Numbered from the stretch's first letter, positions 8,384-17,898 are shown. The stretch is 64,000 nucleotides of DNA from Butyrivibrio sp. VCD2006 (GCF_000423925.1 NZ_AUIX01000002.1:186001-250000), one strand, 5' to 3'. Notes: generated from the letters alone by a model not told the origin. Made by a program: numbers and translations.

Positions 8384-11300
8384 ATGTATAAGAAGAACTT
8401 ACTTAAAGCTACATCAGTTTTAACTGCATTCGCGCTTGCATGTTCCACAATGGCCGGATGCGGAATTGGTAAGAAGACAGAAGATACAATACAGGTTCAG
8501 GATGTTACAGAGGAAAGCCCTGAGGCAGAAGAGCTTGTTGAGACCATGACAAAGACTGCTTTCACAGGAAGCAAGGAGAATGCTGAGAGCGGAAAAGAAG
8601 AGACGGTTTACGTTATGACAGATGCTAACGGTACGGTCGATGAAGTTGTGGTAAGCAACTGGTTAAAGAACGCTAACGGCGACAAAGCTCTTAAGGATAC
8701 AACAAACCTTAAGGATATCGTTAATGTGAAGGGCGAAGAATCTTTCAAAGACAACGGCGATGGAACAGTTACCTGGGATGCAGAAGGATCAGATATCTAC
8801 TATCAGGGAACACCTACTGAGGAAGTTCCTGTAGGAGTCAAGGTTACCTATGAGCTTGATGGTCAGCAGATGAAGGCTGAGGATATCGCAGGTAAGAGCG
8901 GAAGTGTAAAGATTCGTTTTGATTACACAAACTCACTTACAAAAGAGGTTGAGATCGACGGTGAGAAGGAGAATATAGATGTTCCTTTCACAATGATCTC
9001 AGGGACAATGCTTGATAATGAAAAGTTTGCAAACGTTAAGGTTTCAAACGGTAAGGTTATTTCAGATGCAAATAACTACGTTGTTGTGGGCGTTGCAATG
9101 CCCGGTTTAAAAGAGTCTCTTAAGCTTGATGATGAGAAGCTTGCTGAGAACGATATTGATACAGAAGATGTTGATATTCCGGATTACGTGGAAATCACAG
9201 CAGATGTTCAGGATTTTGAGCTTCCCATGACCGTATCAATGGCAAGTGCAAATGTTGTATCAGATCTTGGACTTGATAAGATCTACAACTCAGATAAGAT
9301 CGATGATCTCAACGGCGATATGGATAAGCTTTCAGATGCTTCCACAGAACTTCGTGATGGTTCAGGCGAGCTCGCTGACGGTACAGAGAAGTTTGCTGAT
9401 GGTACTTCTGAGCTTTATGATGGTACTGTTGAACTTAAGGATGGTACAGGTGAACTTAAGGACGGTGTCAGTGAGCTTAAGAATGGTGCCGGTGAACTCA
9501 AGAACGGCGCAGGCGAGCTTAAAGATGGCGCAGGCGAGCTCAAAGATGGTGCAGGCAAGCTTAATGATGGTACCAAAGATCTTAAGAGTGGTACAGGTGA
9601 GCTTAAGAGTGGTGCAGAGCAGCTGGCAACAGGAACCAAGAAGCTTGCAACAGGAGCTTCCAAGCTCAGTTCAGGTATCGGAACTTATACAGAGGCTGTA
9701 GGACAGATAGCAACCGGAGCTAAGAGTGTTGATGATGGAGTTGGAACTCTTCAGACAGGAGCAACTACTCTTGCAGGCGGTATTACATCCGCTAAGGATG
9801 GAGCAAAGAGCGTGTCTGACGGAGCAGCTCAGCTCAGCGCAGGAATCACTACTGCTGCAACTACAGTAAAACAGCAGATGGAAGCAGTAACCTCTGCAGC
9901 AAATACTTTTTATAATGAATACCGCGCAGTTATTGATTATGCATTAGGTAATAGCGGAGCAGCACAGCCGGCTGCACGTAATGCCGCAGGACCTTCTGCA
10001 AATAATGCCTCACTCAGTGCTCTTCTTGCAGAGGCAACTGAAAAGCTTGCAGGACTTGTAGCTATCGATGCAGGAAATGGTTACGATGTTTTGACTGTTG
10101 AGAAGCCGGTTGTCGTTGAGGTAGAGAAGGACAGTTCATCCAAAGAATCAGATGCTTCAGATAATAGTGAAGAGAACGTACAGCCTGAGAACAATGAACA
10201 GCAGGAACAGGCTGAGAATACACAGGATAATAATTCCGAAGACAACACTCAGGAAGACAATAATACACAGGATAATAATAGTGAACAGGATAATAATAGT
10301 GAACAGGATAATAACAGTGCTCCTGCACAGGAAAATGCTGTAACTCCCGATAATAGTGATGCTCAGACAGAAAGCACTCCTGATACTGCAAGCGATAATA
10401 CAGCTGCAGATGAAGCTGCAGCTGATACTACAACTGATACTGCAGAGCAGACTGAGGAAACTGTTGCTCCTGAAGCTACAAGCGAAGAACAGTCAGAAGA
10501 AGCTCCCGCAGAGTCAGAAGAGGCTCCTGTAACTGTTGATGAAGCAGTGACACTTGGAGCAGAGTCTGTTGATGGAAATATTGATGAGTATTCCACTGAA
10601 GAAGATTGGGCATACATTCAGGCAAATACAGGCATCTCACATGCAGAGTGGACAGCAATGTACCAGGCAGTTGTTAATTCAATGCAGAACCAGCCGACAG
10701 AGAGCAGCCTTTTAGAGCAGTGCAAAAATATTCAGGCAGCAATGACTGCAGGTGATCCTTATTATACAGCAGCTCAGACTGCAGCCGCAGCAGCAAAAGA
10801 GGCTGAGGGTAAGGCTAAGGCAGCTAAAGAAGAAGCTGAAGCAGCTGTGGCAGCAGGAGATCTCGCAACTGCTCAGGCTAAGGGAGCTGAGGCAGAGGGC
10901 TACGCACAGACAGCTCAGGCTAAGGCAGCAGAGGCTCAAGCTGCAGCTGATGTGGCAACTCAGTACTATTCAGCAGCTGTAGAAGGTGTTGCGGACGCAC
11001 TCACTCAGACTAAGGATGCAACCCAGTATGCTACCACAATTGCTTTGACATATAAGACACTTGCAACATCAGCAAGTACTCTGAGTGCACTTTACAACGG
11101 CACAGGCCAGGGTGGACTTAAGGATATCCAGACCGGTGCTTCACAGCTTGCAGTTGGTGCTAACAGCCTTTACACCGGAATGCAGAAGCTTGATGAAGGT
11201 GGTTCATCACTTACAACAGGTATCGGTAGTCTTAAGGAAGGTACTAATAAGCTTTACACCGGTGCAAACCAGCTTAACTCCAACAGCAAAACTTTAAACG

Positions 11301-11818
11301 ATGGTGGCAAGGACCTTGCAAAGGGAGCAGGCGAGCTTAAGACAGGTACATCTAAACTTGCCGATGGAACAAAGACACTTGATGAGGGTGCTGGTAAGCT
11401 TGCTGATGGTGTGAACCAGCTCTATGAAGGCACAGGTAAGCTTTATGATGGAACAGGTAAGCTCTATGACGGAACAGGCGAGCTCTATGACGGAACAGGT
11501 AAGCTCTATGATGGAGCAGTTGAGCTTGATAACGGTGTAGGCAAGCTTAAGGATGGCGCAGGCGAACTTAAGGACGGCGCAGTAGAGCTTAATGACGGCG
11601 CAAGAAAGCTTGCAGACGGCATGGTAGAGTTCGATGAGGATGGAATCCAGAAGCTTACAAGCACAGTTGATGAGGATCTTCTTTCAGTAACAGACAGACT
11701 TAAGGCTGTAGATGAGGCTTCTCAGAGCTACACATCATTCTCAGGTGCTAACGATGACGAGCCCAGCTCAGTACAGTTCATTATCAGAACAGCTCCTGTT
11801 AAATCCGATAAGGATTGA
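8384..11818 (+). CDS. xxxLxxG-repeat surface lipoprotein
   Basis: The 1144-residue protein starts with a lipoprotein signal ending STMAGC, lipidated Cys26. A beta-rich region (about 35-305) follows. Two blocks of seven-residue repeats of the type xLxDGxxEL lie at about 315-490 and 905-1085. They flank an Asn/Gln/Glu-rich linker (about 585-725) and an Ala/Glu-rich likely coiled coil (about 795-870). The repeats match the xxxLxxG pattern seen in YhgE/Pip-type proteins associated with MMPL or type VII-like export genes. No C-terminal membrane segment is visible, so it is held only by lipid. It likely forms a long extracellular rod serving the upstream exporter. The role is inferred from the repeated pairing of such genes. 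Confidence 0.88.
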   Translation: MYKKNLLKATSVLTAFALACSTMAGCGIGKKTEDTIQVQDVTEESPEAEELVETMTKTAFTGSKENAESGKEETVYVMTDANGTVDEVVVSNWLKNANGDKALKDTTNLKDIVNVKGEESFKDNGDGTVTWDAEGSDIYYQGTPTEEVPVGVKVTYELDGQQMKAEDIAGKSGSVKIRFDYTNSLTKEVEIDGEKENIDVPFTMISGTMLDNEKFANVKVSNGKVISDANNYVVVGVAMPGLKESLKLDDEKLAENDIDTEDVDIPDYVEITADVQDFELPMTVSMASANVVSDLGLDKIYNSDKIDDLNGDMDKLSDASTELRDGSGELADGTEKFADGTSELYDGTVELKDGTGELKDGVSELKNGAGELKNGAGELKDGAGELKDGAGKLNDGTKDLKSGTGELKSGAEQLATGTKKLATGASKLSSGIGTYTEAVGQIATGAKSVDDGVGTLQTGATTLAGGITSAKDGAKSVSDGAAQLSAGITTAATTVKQQMEAVTSAANTFYNEYRAVIDYALGNSGAAQPAARNAAGPSANNASLSALLAEATEKLAGLVAIDAGNGYDVLTVEKPVVVEVEKDSSSKESDASDNSEENVQPENNEQQEQAENTQDNNSEDNTQEDNNTQDNNSEQDNNSEQDNNSAPAQENAVTPDNSDAQTESTPDTASDNTAADEAAADTTTDTAEQTEETVAPEATSEEQSEEAPAESEEAPVTVDEAVTLGAESVDGNIDEYSTEEDWAYIQANTGISHAEWTAMYQAVVNSMQNQPTESSLLEQCKNIQAAMTAGDPYYTAAQTAAAAAKEAEGKAKAAKEEAEAAVAAGDLATAQAKGAEAEGYAQTAQAKAAEAQAAADVATQYYSAAVEGVADALTQTKDATQYATTIALTYKTLATSASTLSALYNGTGQGGLKDIQTGASQLAVGANSLYTGMQKLDEGGSSLTTGIGSLKEGTNKLYTGANQLNSNSKTLNDGGKDLAKGAGELKTGTSKLADGTKTLDEGAGKLADGVNQLYEGTGKLYDGTGKLYDGTGELYDGTGKLYDGAVELDNGVGKLKDGAGELKDGAVELNDGARKLADGMVEFDEDGIQKLTSTVDEDLLSVTDRLKAVDEASQSYTSFSGANDDEPSSVQFIIRTAPVKSDKD

Positions 11819-11843
11819 GCAAAATAACATAATAGCATTATTT

Positions 11844-11885
11844 GAGCAGTATACATTCATTTGTGAAGAGTATACTGCTCTTTTT
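11844..11885 (+). terminator. terminator of the MMPL-lipoprotein operon
   Basis: GAGCAGTATAC (11844-11854) pairs perfectly with GTATACTGCTC (11870-11880) and is followed by TTTTT. Confidence 0.92.
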
Positions 11886-11936
11886 ATTTGTATAATCTTG
11901 TATAATTAAAAGCTCGTTTTTTAAGAAGGTGATTCT

Positions 11937-13001
11937 ATGAGTGGTAAAATAAGACGCGCTTTATGCATGGTAGTTGTAGCTTTTTCAGTGCTTCTGTTAT
12001 GCACAGCTGTTTTTAGTCAGTATTTTTTCAAAAGCGCCGGTAAGGAGATATTAACAATGGAACAGGAGAAAACTTTTCAGGAAAATCCGATAATAAAATC
12101 TATCTATACAGCCGACCCTGCACCGATGGTTTATGGGGATACGCTTTACCTCTACACAACTCATGATGAGGATGAACTAATAAATGACTTCTACACCATG
12201 AAGGATTGGAGATGCTTTTCAACAAAGGATATGGTGAACTGGGAGGATCATGGCGCTATATTCTCGCTTGATGATATCAGCTGGGCTGATGACAGAGCCT
12301 GGGCACCTCAGGCTGTAGAGAGGAACGGCAAGTTCTATCTTTATTGTCCCGTGCACAAAAGAAATGGCGGTATGGCAATAGCTGTGGGTATTTCAGACAG
12401 TCCCACAGGACCCTTCAAGGATCTTGGACATCCGCTTGTTGACGAGGGCGACTGGAATGATATAGATCCTACGGTTTTCATTGACGATGATGGACAGGCG
12501 TATCTGTACTTCGGGAATCCGGAGCTGAGATATGTGCTCCTTAATGAGGATATGATAACCTACGACAAGGAAGTGGGAGTTGTGAAGATTCCCATGACTG
12601 AGGAAGCCTTTGCAAAGGGAAGCCACGACACAGGCACTTCCTATGGTGAGGGCCCCTGGTTTTATAAAAAGGACGGCCTTTACTACATGGTATATGCGGC
12701 CTTCGGAGTAGGAAAACAGAATGAGCATCTGGCTTACTCCACCTCAGTTTCGCCTACAGGTCCCTGGAAATATGGCGGAGTTCTTATGACAGAGGACGGC
12801 GGAGTGTTTACGAATCACCCCGGAATAGCCGATTTTAAAGGCCATTCATATCTCTTCTATCACACGGGAGATCTGCCGGGCGGAAGCCTCTTCCACAGAA
12901 GCGTTTGCGTGGCAGAGTTTAAATACAATGAGGATGGAACCATAGATACTATTGAGAAGTGTAATGGGGTCGATAGAGTTAAGTCGTTTACTATACAATA
13001 A
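11937..13001 (+). CDS. membrane-anchored GH43-type glycosidase
   Basis: The 354-residue protein has an N-terminal membrane anchor (about residues 8-31) and a five-bladed propeller of GH43 type, the family of arabinofuranosidases and xylosidases. The catalytic triad is visible as Asp60 in TADPAP (general base), Asp177 in DWNDIDPTVF (pKa modulator) and Glu238 in YGEGPWF (general acid). It would trim arabinose or xylose from plant polysaccharide outside the cell. The start follows AAGGTG. It is single between the MMPL operon terminator and a repeat element. Specificity within GH43 cannot be told. Confidence 0.88.
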   Translation: MSGKIRRALCMVVVAFSVLLLCTAVFSQYFFKSAGKEILTMEQEKTFQENPIIKSIYTADPAPMVYGDTLYLYTTHDEDELINDFYTMKDWRCFSTKDMVNWEDHGAIFSLDDISWADDRAWAPQAVERNGKFYLYCPVHKRNGGMAIAVGISDSPTGPFKDLGHPLVDEGDWNDIDPTVFIDDDGQAYLYFGNPELRYVLLNEDMITYDKEVGVVKIPMTEEAFAKGSHDTGTSYGEGPWFYKKDGLYYMVYAAFGVGKQNEHLAYSTSVSPTGPWKYGGVLMTEDGGVFTNHPGIADFKGHSYLFYHTGDLPGGSLFHRSVCVAEFKYNEDGTIDTIEKCNGVDRVKSFTIQ

Positions 13002-13011
13002 TAGCCGGAGT

Positions 13012-13066
13012 TTAAGACCCTCATCCGGCACTCCGTGCCACCTTCCCCCCAAAGGGGGAAGGCTAA
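13012..13066 (-). repeat. GGGGAAG/GATGAGG element, third copy
   Basis: On the minus strand this reads GGGGGGAAGGTG, the inner hairpin GGCACGGAGTGCC, then GGATGAGG, with a CTTCCCCCCAAAGGGGGAAG hairpin at its end. The frame is the same as at 258 and 4490, but the inner stem is a third, different sequence that still pairs. It lies between two convergent genes. Confidence 0.8.
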
Positions 13067-13128
13067 TGATTTGCTTAAAAAATACTTAATTACTGGACAG
13101 AATGTCGGTTGTTTTAGGATAGCCTGCC

Positions 13129-13998
13129 TTACTCACATGCATCTATGGCCAGCTTTATAGCACCCATGATTCCCTGATTGTCATTTAAACTTGCAGGAAC
13201 GATATAATTATCAAGGTCATCCATTTCTTTTGTCAGGATATATCCGTTTACAAGCTCCTTGAACTTTTTTCTGACAAGCGAGAAAAGCTGTTCCTGATGC
13301 ATTACACCGCCTCCAAGAATAATTTTCTTGGGACTGAGGATAAGGGCATAACTCATAAGGGCAGTTGCGATATATTCACTTTCAATTTCCCATACTTCGG
13401 GCTTGTCTGCGAGTTCTACTGCCGGTTTTCCCCAGCGTGCCTGTATTGAGGGACCTGCTGCGAGGCCTTCAAAGCAATTGTCATGGAAAGGGCATACACT
13501 TTTTCCGGGATCATTTTTTGCAAAAGGAAGACGTATGTGCCCGACTTCAGGATGAAGCATTCCATGGAGCAGTTTTCCGTTGGATATTACTCCGCCGCCA
13601 ACACCGGTTCCGATGGTGAGGTAGATTGCGTCTGAGAGTCCCTTGGCACATCCCCAGGTAACCTCGCCGAGGAGTGAGCCGTTTACATCAGTATCAAAGC
13701 CTACAGGGATACCAAGGGCTTCCTTTGCGGCATTTACGATGTTATAGCCTGACCAACCTTTCTTCGGAGTGGAAGTGATACTTCCGTAGGTGGGTGACTC
13801 CTTAATTAAATCGATAGGACCAAAGCATGCAATTCCGAGGGCCTTGATATCTTTTCCCTTAAAATACTCAAAAATCTGAGGCATTGTAGTCTCGGGTATT
13901 TCTGTGGGGAACTTCACCTGTTCCAAAATCTCCCCGTTTTCATTGCCAATAGCGCAGACCATTTTTGTTCCGCCTGCTTCAAGTGCACCAAATAACAT
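13129..13998 (-). CDS. ROK-family fructokinase
   Basis: The 289-residue protein phosphorylates a hexose, most likely fructose, with ATP in the cytoplasm. The N-terminal phosphate loop is GALEAGGTKMVCAIG (about residues 4-18), the catalytic aspartate lies in FDTDVNG (101-107), and GTGVGGG is at 130-136. The zinc site is the fructokinase-type HPEVGH (149-154) with CPFHDNC (169-175), rather than the CxCGxxGCxE of glucokinases and NagC-type regulators. The start has a strong GAGGAGG. It is convergent with the GH43 gene and divergent from rarA. Mannose or another hexose as substrate is possible. Confidence 0.88.
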   Translation of the reverse strand: MLFGALEAGGTKMVCAIGNENGEILEQVKFPTEIPETTMPQIFEYFKGKDIKALGIACFGPIDLIKESPTYGSITSTPKKGWSGYNIVNAAKEALGIPVGFDTDVNGSLLGEVTWGCAKGLSDAIYLTIGTGVGGGVISNGKLLHGMLHPEVGHIRLPFAKNDPGKSVCPFHDNCFEGLAAGPSIQARWGKPAVELADKPEVWEIESEYIATALMSYALILSPKKIILGGGVMHQEQLFSLVRKKFKELVNGYILTKEMDDLDNYIVPASLNDNQGIMGAIKLAIDACE

Positions 13999-14047
13999 AG
14001 TAACCTCCTCGATAGTAAAGAAATAGTTGCTGATTGTGGTTAATCAA

Positions 14048-14077
14048 TTGGAATAATTATATCATTTATAGTAGAAT
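14048..14077 (+). promoter_or_regulatory. rarA promoter, predicted near-leaderless
   Basis: TTGGAA (14048-14053), 18 bp, TAGAAT (14072-14077) places the transcription start at about 14084, three bases before the rarA start codon at 14087. No Shine-Dalgarno sequence precedes that codon. Confidence 0.45.
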
Positions 14078-14086
14078 ACTAATACT

Positions 14087-15433
14087 ATGGATTTATTTGA
14101 GTATGCACGTGAAAAAAACTTAAAGAGCGAGTCTCCGCTTGCAGCGAGGATGCGTCCGAAGACCCTTGATGATGTTGTTGGACAGCAGCACATAATTGGT
14201 AAGGACAAGCTTCTTTACCGCGCAATTAAAGCGGATAAGATAAGCTCGATTATTTTATATGGACCGCCCGGAACGGGTAAGACTACACTTGCGAAGGTTA
14301 TTGCTAACACGACTAAGGCAGAGTTTATGCAGCTGAATGCCACCGTCGCAGGAAAAAAGGATATGGAAGAGGTTGTGGCCAAAGCCAAGCAGAATCTCGG
14401 AGGATTCGGAAGGAAGACCATACTTTTCATAGATGAGATACACCGTTTCAATAAGGGGCAGCAGGATTACCTTCTTCCGTTTGTTGAGGATGGAACGGTC
14501 ATTCTTATCGGTGCGACCACAGAGAACCCCTATTTCGAGGTTAACGGGGCTCTTATTTCAAGATCAGTTATTTTTGAACTCCAGCCACTTTCCGAGGACG
14601 ATATCAAGACTCTTATGAGAAGAGCAGTAACGGATACTGTGAATGGAATGGGTTCCTATGATGCTGTTTTGGAGCCTGATGCCGAGGAGTTTCTTGCCGA
14701 TATAGCAGGTGGTGACGCAAGACACGCTCTAAATGCGATAGAGCTTGGAATTCTTACTACCGAGAGAAGTTCTGATGGCAAGATACACATCACAAGAGAG
14801 GTTGCGCAGGAGTGCATTCAGAAGCGTGTGGCCAGATACGATAAGGACGGGGATAACCACTATGATACAATTTCCGCTTTTATCAAGAGCATGAGAGGTT
14901 CCGATCCCGATGCGGCCGTTTATTATCTCGCAAGAATGCTTAATGCGGGAGAGGACCCCAAGTTCATAGCAAGAAGAATGGTCATCTGTGCCTCTGAGGA
15001 CGTGGGAAATGCTGATCCTCAGGCTCTTCAGGTGGCGGTTGCAGCTTTTCTTGCAACGGAGAGGATAGGTATGCCGGAGTGTCAGATCAACCTGTCACAG
15101 GCAGCGAGTTACATAGCGACAGCGCCTAAGAGCAATGCCGCAGTGGAGGCAATTTTTAACGCAATGGATACAGTGAAGAATACAGGCAATCTTCCTATAC
15201 CGACACATCTTCAGGATGCGCACTATAAATCCGCAGCAAAACTGGGACATGGAATAGGCTATAAATATGCCCATGACTATCCCAACAATTATGTGGAACA
15301 GCAGTATCTGCCGTATGAATTAAACGGAAAAGAGTTCTATACTCCTTCCGGTAACGGTTATGAGGTAAAAATCAAGGAGCATATGAAGTTCTTGAAAGAC
15401 CGGGCAAAGAAGCAGGATGAAAAGAACCTATAA
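14087..15433 (+). CDS. rarA: replication-associated recombination AAA+ ATPase RarA/MgsA
   Basis: The 448-residue clamp-loader-like ATPase acts at stalled replication forks. Walker A is GPPGTGKTT (residues 59-67), Walker B is TILFIDEIHRF (about 111-121), and sensor 1 is VILIGATTENPYF. The C-terminal helical domain holds DGDNHYDTISAFIKSMRGSDPDAAVYYLARML and the usual terminal Y-H-rich tail. The N-terminus MDLFEYAREKN matches the family start, so 14087 is right despite lacking a ribosome binding site. Its last 17 bases overlap the next gene, suggesting cotranscription. The annotation is secure. Confidence 0.96.
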   Translation: MDLFEYAREKNLKSESPLAARMRPKTLDDVVGQQHIIGKDKLLYRAIKADKISSIILYGPPGTGKTTLAKVIANTTKAEFMQLNATVAGKKDMEEVVAKAKQNLGGFGRKTILFIDEIHRFNKGQQDYLLPFVEDGTVILIGATTENPYFEVNGALISRSVIFELQPLSEDDIKTLMRRAVTDTVNGMGSYDAVLEPDAEEFLADIAGGDARHALNAIELGILTTERSSDGKIHITREVAQECIQKRVARYDKDGDNHYDTISAFIKSMRGSDPDAAVYYLARMLNAGEDPKFIARRMVICASEDVGNADPQALQVAVAAFLATERIGMPECQINLSQAASYIATAPKSNAAVEAIFNAMDTVKNTGNLPIPTHLQDAHYKSAAKLGHGIGYKYAHDYPNNYVEQQYLPYELNGKEFYTPSGNGYEVKIKEHMKFLKDRAKKQDEKNL

Positions 15434-17228
15434 AAAGATTAAAGAATTTATCAATAACAGAATAATTTTTTCCCGCAAAGGAACGCTTACTGTGCTTATC
15501 TGCTCAGTGCTTGCGGTACTCTTTGTGGTTGGGATTTTACTATACACAGAAGGCACATTTGACAAGAAACCTGAGGTGGTTGAGACCGTAGTCGAGGAAC
15601 CTGTAAAAGAGGTTAAGGAAACACCTAAGGAAAAGAGCTATCTCGACGAAGATGCTTTAAAAGTAATAACGGATTCCGGAAACAGGGTAAAAATCGCCCT
15701 TGATGAGAGACCGAAGACGGTGGACATACCTGAGGATCAGCTCGCGGAATATGTAAGTCTTCAGAGCTGTATTATCGGTGAAAACGGCATGGTAGAGGTC
15801 ACGGGAGCATCGGATGCAATCCCGACTTCTGATGATAAGTACTACTACTTATTTGATGCGGCGATGTATGAGGATAGCTTTGCTGAGGACGCAGAGCCGA
15901 TTTCTAAGGTTTATAAAGATACAGAGATGACTCTGAAGGCTAGTCTTAAAAAGGGAGAATCCGGTTCAAGACTTTACAGGAAGTTCATCGTTGCAGTGAA
16001 AAAGGGAGACGAATATAAAACCGTATCCCACGCAAGCTATGTAACAAATCCCGAGGCTGTTGCGGCTTATAATTACGGAGGAATGCAGCAGAGTTCCAAG
16101 AAGGGACTATTGGTGGATCCATCGCGGCTTGACGCGGTGGGTGATCTGGGGGTAAATTACGCGACCTATAACATTCCGCTCAACAGGCTTCTTGCAACAA
16201 GTGCGGAAGGCTCTGTGGCTTACCCCTATAATGGTGTTACATATTATTTTAATGGCGCGATTCTGCATGAGTACGATTATCTTTTTACAACTCTTAATGC
16301 AAAGGGTGTGGATATCGCGGCAATCGTGCTGAATAATGTATCGCCATCGAATTTTCCAGAGGTTACACATCCAAGTGCAAGAAGCGGATCGACAGCACCT
16401 TATTACATGTTCAATGCATCCGATGAAGCCGGTGTAAATGCGCTTGCAGCGATAGGTTCATTCCTGGCAGGCAGGTATTCCGGTGCAGGGCATGGTAATG
16501 TAGCCATGTGGATTATAGGTAATGAGGTGAATGCGCGCAAAGAGTGGAACTATATGGCTTCCACTGACCTTGCAACATATTCGGCAGCTTATGCAAGGTC
16601 CTTTAGAGTTTTTTACAATGCGATAAAGAGCAATAATGCCGGTGCGCATGTTTATATTTCTTTGGACCAGCAGTGGGATAGAAATTTAAAGGGCAATCCC
16701 GACTATGACGGAAGGGACCTTCTGGACAGCTTTGCCGCTTCACTCAGGAGCTATGGCGATATAGGATGGGGACTTGCGCAGCATCCATACACTGTGCCGC
16801 TTACAGATGTGGCATTTTGGAACGGACACAAGCTTGTGACTGATTCTGCGGACACATCCTTTATCACGATGAAAAACATAAATGTGCTCACGAGCTATAT
16901 GAACAGCGAAGCTATGCTGTATAATGGCAATGTCAGATCCATAATCCTTAGTGAAGTCGGTTACACTTCCTCAAAGGGAGATGCTCTGCAGGCGGCAGCC
17001 ATAGCTTATGCATACAGTAAAGTCGCGGCTAACGGCAGTATTCATGCCATCATGTTTTCAAGGCAAACGGATGCGCCGGAGGAAATCGCGCACGATGGCC
17101 TTGCCATGGGACTTTGTACCACAGGCGGTGGGCATAAATATTCCTATGACGTGTTTAAATATATGGACACGCCACAGAGAGAGCAGTATATTTCTTTTGC
17201 GAGGGGAATTGTGGGGGTAAACTTTTGA
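15417..17228 (+). CDS. membrane-anchored DUF5722, TIM-barrel-like glycosidase candidate
   Basis: The 603-residue protein has a single N-terminal membrane anchor (about 22-44), a charged Val/Glu/Lys spacer (to 75), a beta-rich N-terminal domain (about 80-220) and a C-terminal domain that I place in DUF5722. Two conserved-looking acids have clan GH-A geometry: Glu370 in IIGNEVN at a strand-4-like position and Glu513 in ILSEVGY at a strand-7-like position, 143 residues apart. That pattern suggests a retaining glycoside hydrolase at the cell surface. The gene begins inside the end of rarA. Enzyme activity is inferred, and the substrate is unknown. Confidence 0.75.
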   Translation: MKRTYKKIKEFINNRIIFSRKGTLTVLICSVLAVLFVVGILLYTEGTFDKKPEVVETVVEEPVKEVKETPKEKSYLDEDALKVITDSGNRVKIALDERPKTVDIPEDQLAEYVSLQSCIIGENGMVEVTGASDAIPTSDDKYYYLFDAAMYEDSFAEDAEPISKVYKDTEMTLKASLKKGESGSRLYRKFIVAVKKGDEYKTVSHASYVTNPEAVAAYNYGGMQQSSKKGLLVDPSRLDAVGDLGVNYATYNIPLNRLLATSAEGSVAYPYNGVTYYFNGAILHEYDYLFTTLNAKGVDIAAIVLNNVSPSNFPEVTHPSARSGSTAPYYMFNASDEAGVNALAAIGSFLAGRYSGAGHGNVAMWIIGNEVNARKEWNYMASTDLATYSAAYARSFRVFYNAIKSNNAGAHVYISLDQQWDRNLKGNPDYDGRDLLDSFAASLRSYGDIGWGLAQHPYTVPLTDVAFWNGHKLVTDSADTSFITMKNINVLTSYMNSEAMLYNGNVRSIILSEVGYTSSKGDALQAAAIAYAYSKVAANGSIHAIMFSRQTDAPEEIAHDGLAMGLCTTGGGHKYSYDVFKYMDTPQREQYISFARGIVGVNF

Positions 17229-17355
17229 TATAATTTAGGCTTGTTGCCGGAGATGGCTTGTTATAAGAAATAGCATGTTGCCTGAGATAGCATGTTATTG
17301 GAGATATAGCCTGTTGTCTGATTTGAATTCTGACGATGAGCAGATATAAAAATTT
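17229..17355. repeat. short degenerate direct repeats
   Basis: Between 17241 and 17325 about three imperfect copies of a 29-bp unit with TAGCATGTTGCCTGAGATA occur in tandem. They separate DUF5722 from DUF4364 and have no obvious hairpin. Confidence 0.5.
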
Positions 17356-17382
17356 ATGGCGGTGACGCCAAATGAGGTCTTC

Positions 17383-17898
17383 ATGAGTTCACAATACCTT
17401 ACTTTATACAAGATGATCGTGCTGTATATGCTGAGGAAATCCGATGGACGTCTCAGTAAGGCACAGATTTATGATTTTATATTAGACAAAGAATATACCA
17501 ATTTTCTGACGCTCCAGGAGGTATTCGGGGAGCTTGCGGAATCAGAGCTTATCACTGAAAAAAGTGAAGGCAGCAGGACTTTTCTCAAACTTACAGATGC
17601 TGGAAGTGAGACACTGGACTTTTTTGGCAATCGCATCAATCCTGCAATCAAGGAACAGATTGATACATTCTTTAAAGAAAACGGAATGAAAATTCGTGAT
17701 GAGACATCGATTTCCGCTTTCTACAAGAAGACTGGAGAAAACGAGTACACCACATATCTCTCCGCGTCAGAAGGAAGCAGCACTCTTATAGATATCTCTA
17801 TTCCTGTGTGGAATGAGGAGGCAGCTATGGCTATGTGCGACAACTGGAAAAAGAAGAATTCCGAGATATACCAGTATCTGATAAGAGAGTTGATGTGA
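17383..17898 (+). CDS. DUF4364 winged-helix protein
   Basis: The 171-residue protein (180 from the upstream alternative start at 17356) matches DUF4364, a Firmicute family with an N-terminal winged-helix DNA-binding-like domain (LYKMIVLYMLRKSDGRLSK) and a C-terminal alpha/beta part. I choose 17383 because GAGG sits at 17374-17377, five bases before that ATG, and the upstream ATG has no such site. The family has no established biochemical role; transcription regulation is likely from the fold. Confidence 0.8.
   Translation: MSSQYLTLYKMIVLYMLRKSDGRLSKAQIYDFILDKEYTNFLTLQEVFGELAESELITEKSEGSRTFLKLTDAGSETLDFFGNRINPAIKEQIDTFFKENGMKIRDETSISAFYKKTGENEYTTYLSASEGSSTLIDISIPVWNEEAAMAMCDNWKKKNSEIYQYLIRELM

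Noticed and set aside
9415..9701. Frames overlapping the lipoprotein repeats, rich in Ser/Pro/Val or Leu/Gln
   Set aside because: They arise from the GAxGGx codon repeats in other frames.
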